Assembly: GCF_052065755.1 (NCBI RefSeq)
Contig: NZ_JBQHTK010000008.1
Span: 17,777 to 81,776, forward strand
Origin: Allocoprococcus sp004560705
Lineage (GTDB): Bacteria > Bacillota > Clostridia > Lachnospirales > Lachnospiraceae
DNA length: 64,000 nt
Reading direction: 5' to 3'
In this document: positions 35,945 through 45,664 of the stretch, piece by piece
Layout of the letters: every line of letters starts with the position of its first letter
Numbering within the stretch: position 1 is the stretch's first letter
Notes under the pieces: generated by a model
What the model saw: the letters and a program-made list of their open reading frames with translations, nothing else
Told to the model about the DNA's origin: nothing
The model's database searches: none
Position numbers and translations under genes: made by a program

Positions 35945-36874
35945 ATGTTGCACGAAGTAAAATTCAAATCCTTCAATGAACGGGATGAAGTCTATGGCTG
36001 GATCTATGTTCCGGCCGCTAAACCAAAGGGAATTGTCCAGCTCGTTCATGGATTCGGAGAACATTCCAGAAGATATCTGCACATGATCGTGAAATTTCTG
36101 GATGCGGGCTATATCGTAGCCGCCGATGACCATGTAGGGCATGGCAAGACTGCTCTGGAAAATGATACCTGGGGTGATTGGGGTGACAAAGGCGTCCACA
36201 CGATGATGGAGGATGAACACACCTTGAAAGAACTGGTTTGCGAAAAATATCCGAGCCTTCCTTATTTCCTGTTCGGACACAGCATGGGTTCTTTCATTGT
36301 AAGAGACTACATCGCAAAATACGGCGATGATCTGTCAGGCGCAACGATCTGCGGAACGACCGGCATTTTCCGCGGTGCTGCCGAAGCGCAGGCCGGACTT
36401 GAGAAGATTGTCGCTGAAGGAAAAGGGAAAGACAGCGATCCTGAATTTGTCGGAGCGCTTCTCGGATGGATGTGCGAGCGATGCGGTGAAGTCCATATTG
36501 GAAATGAGTGGATCTGTGCCGATCCGTATGTACAGCGCGATCACGCTGACGACCCGTTTGACGCGTTTACCAAACCGACAAATAACCAGTCTCTGCTGTA
36601 CTTCACCCAGATGATGGATGTGATCACCGGAACCGAATGGGCAGAAAAAGTACCGACTGCACTCCCGATCTACAATATCGCCGGAGATCAGGATCCTGTC
36701 GGCGAATACGGTCAGGGAGTCTGTGAAGTTTCGAACTGGCTGGTCAAAACCGGACATCAGGTTAAGACAAAGCTCTATTCCGGATACCGTCATGAGATCC
36801 ATAACTATGCGGATATAAAAGACGAGGTTGAAGCAGGAATCATTGCATTTATGGATGGAGTTTTGGCCGAGTAA
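35945..36874 (+). CDS. alpha/beta hydrolase (monoacylglycerol lipase-like)
   Basis: 309 residues. Serine hydrolase fold with HGFGEHSRRY as oxyanion region, nucleophile elbow GHSMGS, and a C-terminal acid and His in AGDQDPVGEYG and YSGYRHEIHN. It fits the Hydrolase_4/lysophospholipase family that acts on acylglycerols or other esters. GAGG is 8 bases before ATG. Single gene with its own terminator. Confidence 0.88.
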   Translation: MLHEVKFKSFNERDEVYGWIYVPAAKPKGIVQLVHGFGEHSRRYLHMIVKFLDAGYIVAADDHVGHGKTALENDTWGDWGDKGVHTMMEDEHTLKELVCEKYPSLPYFLFGHSMGSFIVRDYIAKYGDDLSGATICGTTGIFRGAAEAQAGLEKIVAEGKGKDSDPEFVGALLGWMCERCGEVHIGNEWICADPYVQRDHADDPFDAFTKPTNNQSLLYFTQMMDVITGTEWAEKVPTALPIYNIAGDQDPVGEYGQGVCEVSNWLVKTGHQVKTKLYSGYRHEIHNYADIKDEVEAGIIAFMDGVLAE

Positions 36875-36911
36875 AAATCCGGGCGGAAGATTCAATCTTC
36901 CGCCCGTTTTT
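36875..36911 (+). terminator. terminator of the alpha/beta hydrolase gene
   Basis: Perfect 11-bp stem CGGGCGGAAGA/TCTTCCGCCCG followed by TTTTT; A5 on the left allows it to serve fhs as well. Confidence 0.9.
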
Positions 36912-36933
36912 CATCTTGATAACTTACACTAAT

Positions 36934-38619
36934 CTAGAACAGCCCCGTAATCTTTCCGGTCTCATCCACATCAATTCTTACTGCTGCCGGAACTTTCGGA
37001 AGCCCCGGCATTGTCATGATCTCACCGGTAAGAGCAACAATAAATCCTGCACCTGCAGAAATCTTCAGGTTACGAACCGTAACTTCAAAATCCGTCGGAG
37101 CGCCAAGTTTCGTCGGATCATCTGTCAGACTGTACTGTGTCTTAGCCACACAGATCGGGCAGTTTCCAAAGCCGAGAGCTTCCAGCTCTTTCGCCTGTTT
37201 CTGTGCCTGGGCCGTCAGTACGACACGCTTGCCGCCATAAATCTTCTGAACGATCTGATTCAATTTATCTTCTATACTTCCCTCAAGTTCATAAGAATAT
37301 GAGAATTCATTCGGTTCTTCGCAAAGTCGGATCACTTCTTCCGCAAGACGGATTCCGCCTTCGCCGCCTTTCGCCCATACTTCAGAAAGTGCAACATTTA
37401 CGCCAAGCTCTTTACATTTTGCTTCAACCAGATCCAGTTCAGCCTTTGTATCGGTCGGGAATGCATTGATCGCAACAACACACGGGAGCTTATAAACATT
37501 TTTAATATTACTTACATGCTTCAGCAGGTTCGGAAGCCCTTTTTCCAGCGCCTCCAGATTTTCGTTATTGAGATCTGCTTTTGCTACACCGCCGTTGTAT
37601 TTCAAAGCACGAACAGTTGCTACAATGACAACTGCATTTGGCTTGATTCCTGCCATACGGCATTTGATATCAAGGAATTTCTCTGCTCCGAGATCCGCAC
37701 CAAATCCGGCTTCTGTGATTGCATAATCAGCCAGCTTCATTGCCATTCTTGTAGCAGTTACAGAGTTACATCCGTGAGCAATATTTGCAAATGGTCCGCC
37801 GTGTACAATGGCCGGAACTTTCTCAAGTGTCTGTACCAAGTTCGGTTTCAAAGCATCCTTAAGCAGTGCAGCCATAGCTCCCTCTGCATGAAGATCGCCT
37901 GCTGTTACCGGCTTCTGGTCTGCGATCTTTCCGTATGTGTATCCGATGATGATACGAGATAGACGTTCTTTTAAATCTGTAATATCCTTTGCGAGACAAA
38001 GAACTGCCATGATCTCAGATGCAACGGTAATGTCGTATCCGTCTTCACGAGGAGTTCCGTTCGGTTTTCCGCCAAGTCCGTCTACCACATAGCGAAGCTG
38101 ACGGTCGTTCATGTCCACGCAGCGTTTCCAGGTAATCTTTCTCGGATCAATATTCAATTCATTTCCCTGGTAAATATGATTATCGATCATTGCTGCAAGA
38201 AGGTTATTCGCTGCGCCGATCGCATGGAAGTCTCCTGTAAAATGAAGGTTGATATCTTCCATCGGAACTACTTGTGCATATCCGCCGCCGGCAGCCCCAC
38301 CTTTTACACCAAATACAGGTCCAAGGGATGGCTCACGAAGTGCAACCATAACATTTTTACCGAGCTTCTGCATACCATCAGCAAGTCCGATCGTAGTCGT
38401 AGTTTTTCCTTCTCCGGCCGGAGTCGGGTTGATTGCGGTAACAAGGATCAGTTTTCCATCCTTTTTATCGCTTTCTTTTAACAGATTGTAATCAATTTTT
38501 GCTTTGTATTTTCCGTACTGCTCTAAATACTTGTCATCAATGCCTGCCTTTGCTGCAATTTCAGTAATCGGTGACATCTGACATTCCTGTGCGATTTCAA
38601 TATCTGATTTGAATCCCAT
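36934..38619 (-). CDS. fhs: formate--tetrahydrofolate ligase
   Basis: 561 residues. It makes 10-formyl-THF from formate, ATP and THF, for purine synthesis and one-carbon or acetogenic metabolism. Visible: P-loop TPAGEGKTTTTIGL, the LREPSLGPVFGVKGGAAGGGYAQV block split by parts, GPFANIAHGCNS and VVATVRALKYNGG. ATG 38619 with GGGAG is preferred; a longer frame to 38658 lies over the leader. A ZTP riboswitch lies upstream, which links it to purine/folate stress. Confidence 0.97.
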   Translation of the reverse strand: MGFKSDIEIAQECQMSPITEIAAKAGIDDKYLEQYGKYKAKIDYNLLKESDKKDGKLILVTAINPTPAGEGKTTTTIGLADGMQKLGKNVMVALREPSLGPVFGVKGGAAGGGYAQVVPMEDINLHFTGDFHAIGAANNLLAAMIDNHIYQGNELNIDPRKITWKRCVDMNDRQLRYVVDGLGGKPNGTPREDGYDITVASEIMAVLCLAKDITDLKERLSRIIIGYTYGKIADQKPVTAGDLHAEGAMAALLKDALKPNLVQTLEKVPAIVHGGPFANIAHGCNSVTATRMAMKLADYAITEAGFGADLGAEKFLDIKCRMAGIKPNAVVIVATVRALKYNGGVAKADLNNENLEALEKGLPNLLKHVSNIKNVYKLPCVVAINAFPTDTKAELDLVEAKCKELGVNVALSEVWAKGGEGGIRLAEEVIRLCEEPNEFSYSYELEGSIEDKLNQIVQKIYGGKRVVLTAQAQKQAKELEALGFGNCPICVAKTQYSLTDDPTKLGAPTDFEVTVRNLKISAGAGFIVALTGEIMTMPGLPKVPAAVRIDVDETGKITGLF

Positions 38620-38704
38620 GTTTTTCTCCCTTCTTCTTTTGCAGGTAAATGCTGCCAAAAATAAAATTTACTGTTATATTAGATAAATCGTCCTGTTAAA
38701 GAGG

Positions 38705-38815
38705 AACAAAAAAGGCAACACATGTAAAATACATATGCTGCCCAGACGGTCGGCGTTCCAGAATCCGGCTCCCCCGTGGTACTCCACGCTTTCTCCGTCA
38801 GTAGACCGGACTCTT
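38705..38815 (-). ncRNA. ZTP (pfl) riboswitch with terminator
   Basis: On the minus strand GAGTCCGG (38813-38806) pairs with CCGGATTC (38768-38761), enclosing a CGTGG/CCACG hairpin and the conserved GGGGGAGCC; then follow CGCCGACC and CTGGGCA, the 3' pseudoknot half that marks ZTP aptamers. GGCAGCATATGT/ACATGTGTTGCC plus T6 (38742-38708) is a terminator that overlaps the aptamer's GGGCA, so ZTP/ZMP binding would prevent termination and turn fhs on. Confidence 0.9.
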
Positions 38816-38829
38816 CTTTAACTACCGTC

Positions 38830-38858
38830 ATCGTATCATACTCACACAGGAAATGCAA
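38830..38858 (-). promoter_or_regulatory. fhs promoter
   Basis: Minus-strand TTGCAT (38858-38853), 17 bases, TACGAT (38835-38830), just before the riboswitch. Confidence 0.6.
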
Positions 38859-38893
38859 GCCTAATTCTGCATTCTCTTATGAATCCTACCCTA

Positions 38894-40510
38894 CTAATTT
38901 AATACTTCTACTTTGCAGGCATGTTTCTTCTGCTTTTTATTATAACTAATTCCAACCGCAAGAATTCTTCCTGCACATTTACGTTCTTCACCCAATTTCC
39001 CTGTAAAACGTAGAATATATTTTTTATCTTTAATCTGCCTGATTGCTTCATCGGGACTGTGATCTACCTTTAATTCCAAAATAATCCCATCCGCATCCCG
39101 ATTTACCGGATAAAAAATAAAATCCACATATCCTACACCGGACTTATCTTCTCGTTCCACACGATAATTGTCTCTTGCTGATAAATATACAAGATTCACA
39201 ACAGCTGTTAATTCTGTTTCGTCATTATAGCTTAATAACGGTATTTCCGTATCATGTGCAAGCTCCAGAATTTCTGCCATCGTTTCCGTATCTCCGGCTA
39301 ATGTAGCTCTAAGCATTCGATCCGATTCTTTCGCCAATCGATACACATAACCCAATGAAGCTTCCTTTTTTAACATATCAGCAAATTTATCCATTAGCTC
39401 TTTGTTGGGAATCATAACTTTTCCATTTTCATATGTCAAAAATCCATATACCACCATCGCAGAAAATATTTCATCTCTTGTCTGCAAATTCATAGATGTC
39501 GCTGCATATTCCTGAATTTTTGCGGGTACCGGTATACCTGATACCATAAGTGCCAAATCTTCTCTTACATCAGCAATATTGTTTTCAATATAATAAAAAA
39601 TTTCATCATATGGTCCTGAACTTGTCCAGTAATTGCCTGTATTATTATTAGAAAGTGATAACACGATTGAACGAGGATTATACAATCGTTCTCCTTTACG
39701 TGTATGATAACCATCATACCACTCCCGTAAATCATCCCTTGTAACCATCTTGGTTGATGCGCAATTTTCTATATAACGCAAATAAAGCACATCTACTTCT
39801 TCGTCTGTAAAACCAAAATATTCAGAAAATCTTTGTTCCGTCGTCATAGTAAATTCTGCAAACATATTCAGTTCAGAACCACTGGAATATTTGGCAATTG
39901 GTAAAATTCCTGTCATATATACAAGTGCAATGTACGGTCTGTCCTTCAAAAGATTTCTCAAGAATTGTAAATAGGATAACTTATCATCTTCCGTAACAAA
40001 TTTCTGATGAAAAATAAAATCCCACTCATCAAAAACAAATACAATATTTATATCTTGTTTTTCGGCGTATATTTCAAGAAGAGTATCCCACACTGCATTC
40101 TGATCGTCTATTGGCATATCCGGATATTCTTTTTTCAAGTCCTTGATTAATGTTTCTTCAATACGATCAATATACTGTTTGTATGAATTACAATTTCGTG
40201 GCAAATCATTAAACATAATATGAATAACCGTATATTTATTAAGATATTTTTCATAATCTTTGTCCTGATAAATCTGCAAATTCTGAAAAACATCATTTGC
40301 TCTGTGTCCTTTTGAAAAAAAGGAAGCAACCATATTAGCCATGACCGTTTTTCCAAAACGCCTCGGTCTCGTTATGCATAAATAATGACTTCCTTCTTCC
40401 ACTAAAGGGAACAATTCCTTTAACAACACAGTTTTATCCACAAAGTATGGTTTAGCCGTTTCTTTTTTGTATAGTGCGTAAGCATTTTTACTATTCACAT
40501 ATATACCCAT
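38894..40510 (-). CDS. AAA-ATPase-like protein with PD-(D/E)XK nuclease-like domain
   Basis: 538 residues. N-terminal AAA_ATPase_like domain (FVDKTVLLKELF, variant P-loop RPRRFGKTVMANM, Walker B-like VFVFDEWD), C-terminal DUF1703-type nuclease-like domain (GVGYVDFIFYP then ILELKVDHSP, giving D...ExK). Such proteins are numerous in gut Clostridia and Bacteroidetes, often in many paralogous copies; function unknown, with possible links to mobile elements or defence. Weak ribosome site, AT-rich flank. Not linked to its neighbours. Confidence 0.85.
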   Translation of the reverse strand: MGIYVNSKNAYALYKKETAKPYFVDKTVLLKELFPLVEEGSHYLCITRPRRFGKTVMANMVASFFSKGHRANDVFQNLQIYQDKDYEKYLNKYTVIHIMFNDLPRNCNSYKQYIDRIEETLIKDLKKEYPDMPIDDQNAVWDTLLEIYAEKQDINIVFVFDEWDFIFHQKFVTEDDKLSYLQFLRNLLKDRPYIALVYMTGILPIAKYSSGSELNMFAEFTMTTEQRFSEYFGFTDEEVDVLYLRYIENCASTKMVTRDDLREWYDGYHTRKGERLYNPRSIVLSLSNNNTGNYWTSSGPYDEIFYYIENNIADVREDLALMVSGIPVPAKIQEYAATSMNLQTRDEIFSAMVVYGFLTYENGKVMIPNKELMDKFADMLKKEASLGYVYRLAKESDRMLRATLAGDTETMAEILELAHDTEIPLLSYNDETELTAVVNLVYLSARDNYRVEREDKSGVGYVDFIFYPVNRDADGIILELKVDHSPDEAIRQIKDKKYILRFTGKLGEERKCAGRILAVGISYNKKQKKHACKVEVLN

Positions 40511-40602
40511 CTATACACTTCACTTTCTATCTGATTCATTTATTACATTTTAGCATTTCCAATATCACTTGTAAATCGCTTTTGTATTGTATCCCCCGTC
40601 TT

Positions 40603-40645
40603 GAAAAGCGGAGCTGCCGCTGCTATCAGCGACATCTCCGCCTCT
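40603..40645 (-). terminator. terminator of the pot operon
   Basis: Minus-strand GCGGAG pairs with CTCCGC with an inner GTCGCTG/CAGCGGC stem, then TTTTC, about 20 bases after the potCD stop. Confidence 0.75.
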
Positions 40646-40663
40646 TCTTCAAAACACCTTATC

Positions 40664-42556
40664 TTAATTTGCATTACTAGCCGCAATCTTCACCTTACTC
40701 CACAGATTACTGATTTCTTTTCTCGTATTCTCATTGTAAACGAATACTTCGTCCAGTTCATAACCGCTTCTTGGAATGTATGCATCAATTCCTTCAAAAT
40801 CTCCGCCTTCACCGGACAGATCTTCCAGCACTTCCTTATTTGCCGAAGTATATCCGACATAACTGGAGTTATCATATGCACCTTCATACTCACATACATG
40901 ATTGATAAATGCATGTGCCAGCTCCGGGTTCTTGGCATTTTTCGGGATAACCATCGCATCAGACCACAGGTTTGTACCACTCTCCGGCAGGTAATATCCC
41001 ATATCTTCATTTTCAGACATGACATAGGTCGCATCCCCGGAATAAATAAGTCCCAGTGCCTTTCTGCCCTGCGCCATGTTGTCAATGATCTCATCCATAA
41101 CGATTTCAGGCTCCATGGTCTGTACACACTGTACCAGCCATTCGTAAGCTTTCTGAAGTTCATCCGGATCTTCCGTATTCATGGAATATCCGAGAGCCTT
41201 TAAAGCGATCATGAATTCATCTCTTTCTGAATCATAAAGATAAATATCTCCTTTATATTTCTCATCAAGGAAAATATTAAAGCCTTCTCTTTCCAGATCT
41301 TCCAGGTCTACTTTTGTCGTGTCATAAACGATGCCGACTGTTCCCCAGAAATATGGAATAGAGTACTTATTGCCCGGATCGTATGGCAGATTCTTCACAT
41401 CGTCAACGAGATTATCCAGACAATCCAATTTCGAGTAATCCAGCTCCTGGAGATAATCCTCTTCAATCAGTCTCTGAATCATGTAATCACTCGGAACAAG
41501 GATATCGTAAGCCTCTCCGTTTGCCACCTTGATGTACATCTGTTCATTCGAATCAAAATTCTCCATAACCACTTTGGCACCGGTTTTTTCCTCGAAATCG
41601 GACAGAATATTTTCGCCCGTATACTCACCCCAATTGTACACATAAAGAGTCTGACCTTCAAACGGACGTGCATCTGCCTGTCTGCCGAATCGGAAGATTC
41701 CCACAGCAATCAAAATCACACAGACTGCACCGATCGCCGGAATCATCATCTTCTTTCGTCCGATATCCGCCTTTTTCGCTTTGCGGGCTGTAATCATCGG
41801 CACCACATTAATGACGAGAAGCGCGATTGTAATAATCACAACCACCAATGTTGAAATCGCATTGATACTCGGATTAACACGTTTACTCATGGTATACACC
41901 ATAATACTTAAGTTCTTCACACCACTTCCGGTCACGAAATAGGAAATGATAAAATCATCTACAGACATCGTAAATGCGATCAGCGCTCCGGAAACAATTC
42001 CCGGTGTGATCTGCGGCACAATGACTTTTGTCAGTGCCTGCCACGGAGTTGCTCCCAGATCCATAGCCGCATCTGCCAGATTCGGATCCAGCGACCGGAT
42101 CTTAGGCATAACGGACAGAATCACATAGGGAATACAAAATGCAATGTGTGCAAGCAGCATGGTCACATAACCTTTTTCCACTTTGAACGTGATAAATAAA
42201 AGCATAAAGCCAATCGCCGTAACAATCTCCGGATTCATAAGCGGGAGATTGTCTACCTGCTCCATCACATCCCGCACGATCTTCTTTGATTTGCTGAGCC
42301 CAATCGCTGCAATTGTACCGGCAACCGTTGATATTGCCGTAGCTATTATTGCAATGCTAAATGTCGTATAAAGCGACTCCATCATATCCCTGGATTCCAG
42401 CATATGCTCATACCATCGCAAAGAAAATCCAGTGAAATGAGTAAGGGATTTTCCGTCATTGAAGGAAAAAATAATCATATATACGATCGGCAGATAGAAG
42501 AAAATGATCATCACTGCCATAAGTATTTTCCCGAAAATACGGTTGTTCTTTTTCAT
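40664..42556 (-). CDS. potCD: PotC-PotD fusion: polyamine ABC permease plus binding protein
   Basis: 630 residues. Residues 1-260 are a six-helix ABC permease with the EAA-type loop DAAMDLGATPWQALTKVIVPQ; a further membrane segment (residues about 273-292, IPAIGAVCVILIAVGIF) then anchors residues 300-630, a PotD-type binding protein (LYVYNWGEYTGENIL, IPYFWGTVGIVYD, MSENEDMGYYLPESG). In E. coli these are two proteins; here the binding domain is covalently tied to the outside of the permease. It imports spermidine or putrescine. Last gene of the operon; starts 6 bases after potB. Confidence 0.93.
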   Translation of the reverse strand: MKKNNRIFGKILMAVMIIFFYLPIVYMIIFSFNDGKSLTHFTGFSLRWYEHMLESRDMMESLYTTFSIAIIATAISTVAGTIAAIGLSKSKKIVRDVMEQVDNLPLMNPEIVTAIGFMLLFITFKVEKGYVTMLLAHIAFCIPYVILSVMPKIRSLDPNLADAAMDLGATPWQALTKVIVPQITPGIVSGALIAFTMSVDDFIISYFVTGSGVKNLSIMVYTMSKRVNPSINAISTLVVVIITIALLVINVVPMITARKAKKADIGRKKMMIPAIGAVCVILIAVGIFRFGRQADARPFEGQTLYVYNWGEYTGENILSDFEEKTGAKVVMENFDSNEQMYIKVANGEAYDILVPSDYMIQRLIEEDYLQELDYSKLDCLDNLVDDVKNLPYDPGNKYSIPYFWGTVGIVYDTTKVDLEDLEREGFNIFLDEKYKGDIYLYDSERDEFMIALKALGYSMNTEDPDELQKAYEWLVQCVQTMEPEIVMDEIIDNMAQGRKALGLIYSGDATYVMSENEDMGYYLPESGTNLWSDAMVIPKNAKNPELAHAFINHVCEYEGAYDNSSYVGYTSANKEVLEDLSGEGGDFEGIDAYIPRSGYELDEVFVYNENTRKEISNLWSKVKIAASNAN

Positions 42557-42562
42557 GATGAC

Positions 42563-43399
42563 TTATTCCTCCTTTCCGCCCTGATTCCGGATTTCCACCT
42601 TACGCACAACCATCATCAGAAGCATCATGATCACTGCCATTATCATGGAAATCGCACTTCCGAAGTTCCATTCTCCGACGGTGATAAACTGATTCTCGAT
42701 CAGATTACCGATCAGGAAGTACTGTCCGCCTCCGAGCAGCTTCGGAATAAAGAAAGAGCTGACCGCCGGAAGAAACACCAGTGTGATTCCGTTGATGACT
42801 CCCGGAAGTGAAAGCGGAAGCGTCACTCTCCGGAAGGTCTGTACCGGGTTCGCTCCCAGATCCGCACTGGCCTCCAGAAGCGAATGGTCCATTTTGCATA
42901 ATGCCGTATTGATCTGCAGAATCATGAAGGGAAGGAAGTTATATACCATGCCCAGAAGGACGGCACCTTCCGTGTACAGCAATTCTTTTCCCCAAAATCC
43001 AAGAAAACTCGCAATTCTCTGAACCAGACCACCTTCACTGAGAAGACCGATCCATGCATAGGTTCTTACCAACATGTTGATCCACATTGGAATCGTTACG
43101 CAAAGCACCAGAATATTCTGGACCTTTTCGCTGCTCCGCGCGATAAAATATGCAATCGGATAGCCGATAAGAAGACAAAGTATGGTTGTTTTAACTGCAA
43201 TCCAAATGGAACGCCAAAGTATAATCAAAAAATCCTGGTCGGTGAAAAATTTGACGTAGTGATCCAGTGTGATGGAAAATGAAATGATGGAATTTCCCGG
43301 TTCCGTGATCGAATAAAGTGCGATCAGAGCCATAGGAAGCACCAGCATCATTGCGGCCCACACAATATAAGGGATTGCAAGCTGTGAAAAGCGTTTCAT
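42563..43399 (-). CDS. potB: spermidine/putrescine ABC transporter permease
   Basis: 278 residues, six membrane segments, with the EAA loop SADLGANPVQTFRRVTLPLS. Its ATG directly follows the potA stop (TAA-ATG), so the two are translationally coupled. Partner of PotC. Confidence 0.93.
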   Translation of the reverse strand: MKRFSQLAIPYIVWAAMMLVLPMALIALYSITEPGNSIISFSITLDHYVKFFTDQDFLIILWRSIWIAVKTTILCLLIGYPIAYFIARSSEKVQNILVLCVTIPMWINMLVRTYAWIGLLSEGGLVQRIASFLGFWGKELLYTEGAVLLGMVYNFLPFMILQINTALCKMDHSLLEASADLGANPVQTFRRVTLPLSLPGVINGITLVFLPAVSSFFIPKLLGGGQYFLIGNLIENQFITVGEWNFGSAISMIMAVIMMLLMMVVRKVEIRNQGGKEE

Positions 43400-44977
43400 T
43401 TAAAATACCATCCTTGACATCACATGAATATCTTCCGGGAAGAATGTCAGTCCGACCTCCTGACCTACTTCCGAATAATCGGTCGTGTGAATCTTGAATT
43501 CACGTCCCGGCGTGGAGAATGTAATCTTGTAGATACCTTCTTTTACATTTTCTGGTTCAAAATCATAATCCACGCTGATGTCAATGCTCTGATCTTCATC
43601 ACTCAGTTTCCAGCCCTGTGCATTAGCCCATGTCTTAATATCCGTATCCAGGGCCTGAGACTCTAAGATCTCATCTACCGTTTTCTGGAAATTGAATGCC
43701 ATGATCGCTTCATTTGCCTTTTCATTTTTAACAAACGGCTGATTGACTACGAAAATCGTACGCTCAATACTGGTTCCGTTCGAGGTAGAGAATACAACCG
43801 GATACTGTCCTTCTTCCTCTTTCAGATCGTATTCAATTTTGGAAATGGAAATATAATCATCGGTCTCCGGATTCCATGCCTGTGCATTGGAAAGAGCGAC
43901 GATTTCCTTGTCATCCAGATTCTGTACGTCTTCCACGTCCACATAGAAATTGTTGGCACTGATCTTTTCTTTTCCGTCTTCACTGGTCACATCATGGTTA
44001 TGGATCACGCGCATATCGACCGTAACACTGGTACCCGGAACCGTTTCCACAATGATTTCATAGTGTACGCCTTTGAAGAGAACACTTAAGACTTCACCTG
44101 TCATCTTACCGTCTTTTACATCTACGATATCAATGTCTTCCGGACGGATGACAACATCGACTTTTTCGTTTTCACGGAACCCAAAGTCCACACAATCAAA
44201 GGTGATATCATCAAACCGAACTTTGTAATCCTCCACCATAACTCCCGGAAGAATATTGCTTTCTCCGATGAAATTTGCCACATAACGGTTTGCCGGTTCA
44301 TTATAAATCTCTTCCGGCGTGCCTACTTGCTGGATCTCTCCGTTTTTCATGACCACGATCTTGTCCGACATCGTAAGCGCTTCTTCCTGATCATGTGTTA
44401 CAAAGATGAAGGTAATCCCTACTTCCTGCTGGATGCGCTTCAATTCGTACTGCATTTCCTTACGAAGCTTTAAGTCCAAAGCCGCCAGAGGCTCATCAAG
44501 AAGCAATACCTTCGGTTCATTTACCAGCGCTCTTGCAATCGCAACCCTCTGCTGCTGACCTCCGGATAGAAGGGTCGTATTCTTGTTCTCATACCCTTCC
44601 AGACCGATCAATTTGAGCATCTTCATGACTTTCTGCTCAATAACGTCCTTACTCATTTTCTTGATTTTCAAGCCAAATGCAATATTCTCATACACGCTGA
44701 GATGTGGAAACAGCGCGTATTTCTGGAAAACCGTATTCAGTTCGCGTTCATACGGCGGTTTCTGGCTGATCTCCTCACCATCAAAGATCACCTTCCCCTC
44801 ATCAGCTTCCAGAAAGCCTCCGAGGATTCTTAAAAGTGTCGTCTTCCCACAACCGCTGGGGCCCAATAACGTCACAAATTCATTTTCATAAATGTCAAGG
44901 TTAACTCCTTTTAACACAATCTGCCCATCAAAGTTTTTCACAATATTGCGAAACTCAATCAGCTTCTTCTGTTCCAT
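43400..44977 (-). CDS. potA: polyamine ABC transporter ATP-binding protein with inserted duplicated domain
   Basis: 525 residues against about 350-380 in usual PotA. The ABC domain is complete: Walker A GPSGCGKT (39-46), LSGGQQQR (137-144), Walker B LLLDEP (158-163), switch His in VTHD. The TOBE domain starts normally (VVIRPEDIDIV, about 276) and ends normally (VGLTFFPEDIHVM, about 508-520), but between them, residues about 330-500, lies an insertion. It holds two similar units, 362-411 (SNAQAWNPETDDYISIS...) and 450-500 (ANAQGWKLSDEDQSIDIS...), of beta-rich, Ig-like appearance. Frame and composition are normal, so the insertion is real. AAGGAG precedes the ATG. Confidence 0.92.
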   Translation of the reverse strand: MEQKKLIEFRNIVKNFDGQIVLKGVNLDIYENEFVTLLGPSGCGKTTLLRILGGFLEADEGKVIFDGEEISQKPPYERELNTVFQKYALFPHLSVYENIAFGLKIKKMSKDVIEQKVMKMLKLIGLEGYENKNTTLLSGGQQQRVAIARALVNEPKVLLLDEPLAALDLKLRKEMQYELKRIQQEVGITFIFVTHDQEEALTMSDKIVVMKNGEIQQVGTPEEIYNEPANRYVANFIGESNILPGVMVEDYKVRFDDITFDCVDFGFRENEKVDVVIRPEDIDIVDVKDGKMTGEVLSVLFKGVHYEIIVETVPGTSVTVDMRVIHNHDVTSEDGKEKISANNFYVDVEDVQNLDDKEIVALSNAQAWNPETDDYISISKIEYDLKEEEGQYPVVFSTSNGTSIERTIFVVNQPFVKNEKANEAIMAFNFQKTVDEILESQALDTDIKTWANAQGWKLSDEDQSIDISVDYDFEPENVKEGIYKITFSTPGREFKIHTTDYSEVGQEVGLTFFPEDIHVMSRMVF

Positions 44978-44992
44978 ATCACCTTCTCCTTC

Positions 44993-45526
44993 CTAGAACA
45001 TCGGTGGTGTTGTGATCCACAGCACCTTCGCGTCACTACTCCCATGATTGTACAAATAGTGGCTCTTTGTTCCGTCCATGTAGAAAGTCTCCTGCGCTTT
45101 CAGCTTATATTTCTTATTACCGCAAACCAGCGTCACGTTGCCTTTCAATACATAACCGAACTCTTCGCCCTGATGTGCCAGTAATTCATTACTTTTTTTA
45201 TGTGGATGAAGCGTCAGCAAAATCGGCTCCATCTTATTTCTCAGCGCATTGGGGATAACCCATTCTATCGTGTAATCATCCTGGATGTCCTCAAAGAAAT
45301 CCTGAGTTCCAAAGACGATCTGCTTTTCCTCTTCCTCGTGAAAAAACTCGGATAAATTGGTTCCAAGCGCCTCCAGAATGTCCTCAAGAGTTGCGATACT
45401 TGGCGTGGTAAGATTCCGTTCCACCTGGGACAGAAATCCCTTCGTCAGCTCGCTTCGCGATGCAAGATCACCTAATGTCAGGTCATTCGCAAGCCGCAAC
45501 TCCTTCAGCTTCTTTCCGATATCCAA
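44993..45526 (-). CDS. XRE-family regulator with cupin domain
   Basis: 177 residues. N-terminal HTH (LGDLASRSELTKGFLSQVER) and C-terminal cupin (HPHKKSNELLAHQGEEFGYVLKG with metal-site His/Glu, NHGSSDAKVLWITTPP). This PuuR-like arrangement is typical for polyamine-responsive repressors, and the gene lies 15 bases before potA, so it likely controls the pot operon. TTG start with GGAGG 7 bases upstream. Confidence 0.9.
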   Translation of the reverse strand: MDIGKKLKELRLANDLTLGDLASRSELTKGFLSQVERNLTTPSIATLEDILEALGTNLSEFFHEEEEKQIVFGTQDFFEDIQDDYTIEWVIPNALRNKMEPILLTLHPHKKSNELLAHQGEEFGYVLKGNVTLVCGNKKYKLKAQETFYMDGTKSHYLYNHGSSDAKVLWITTPPMF

Positions 45527-45664
45527 AATTACACCTCCCGTTTTATAATACTATACTTTTTTTTAAAAATTACCGAACAAATTACATTATACATATATGG
45601 TGGGGTATTGCAAGTGGTTTTGTGAAAAAAGGAGGGGAAATTTGTGTGAAAATGGGGGAGGGAC

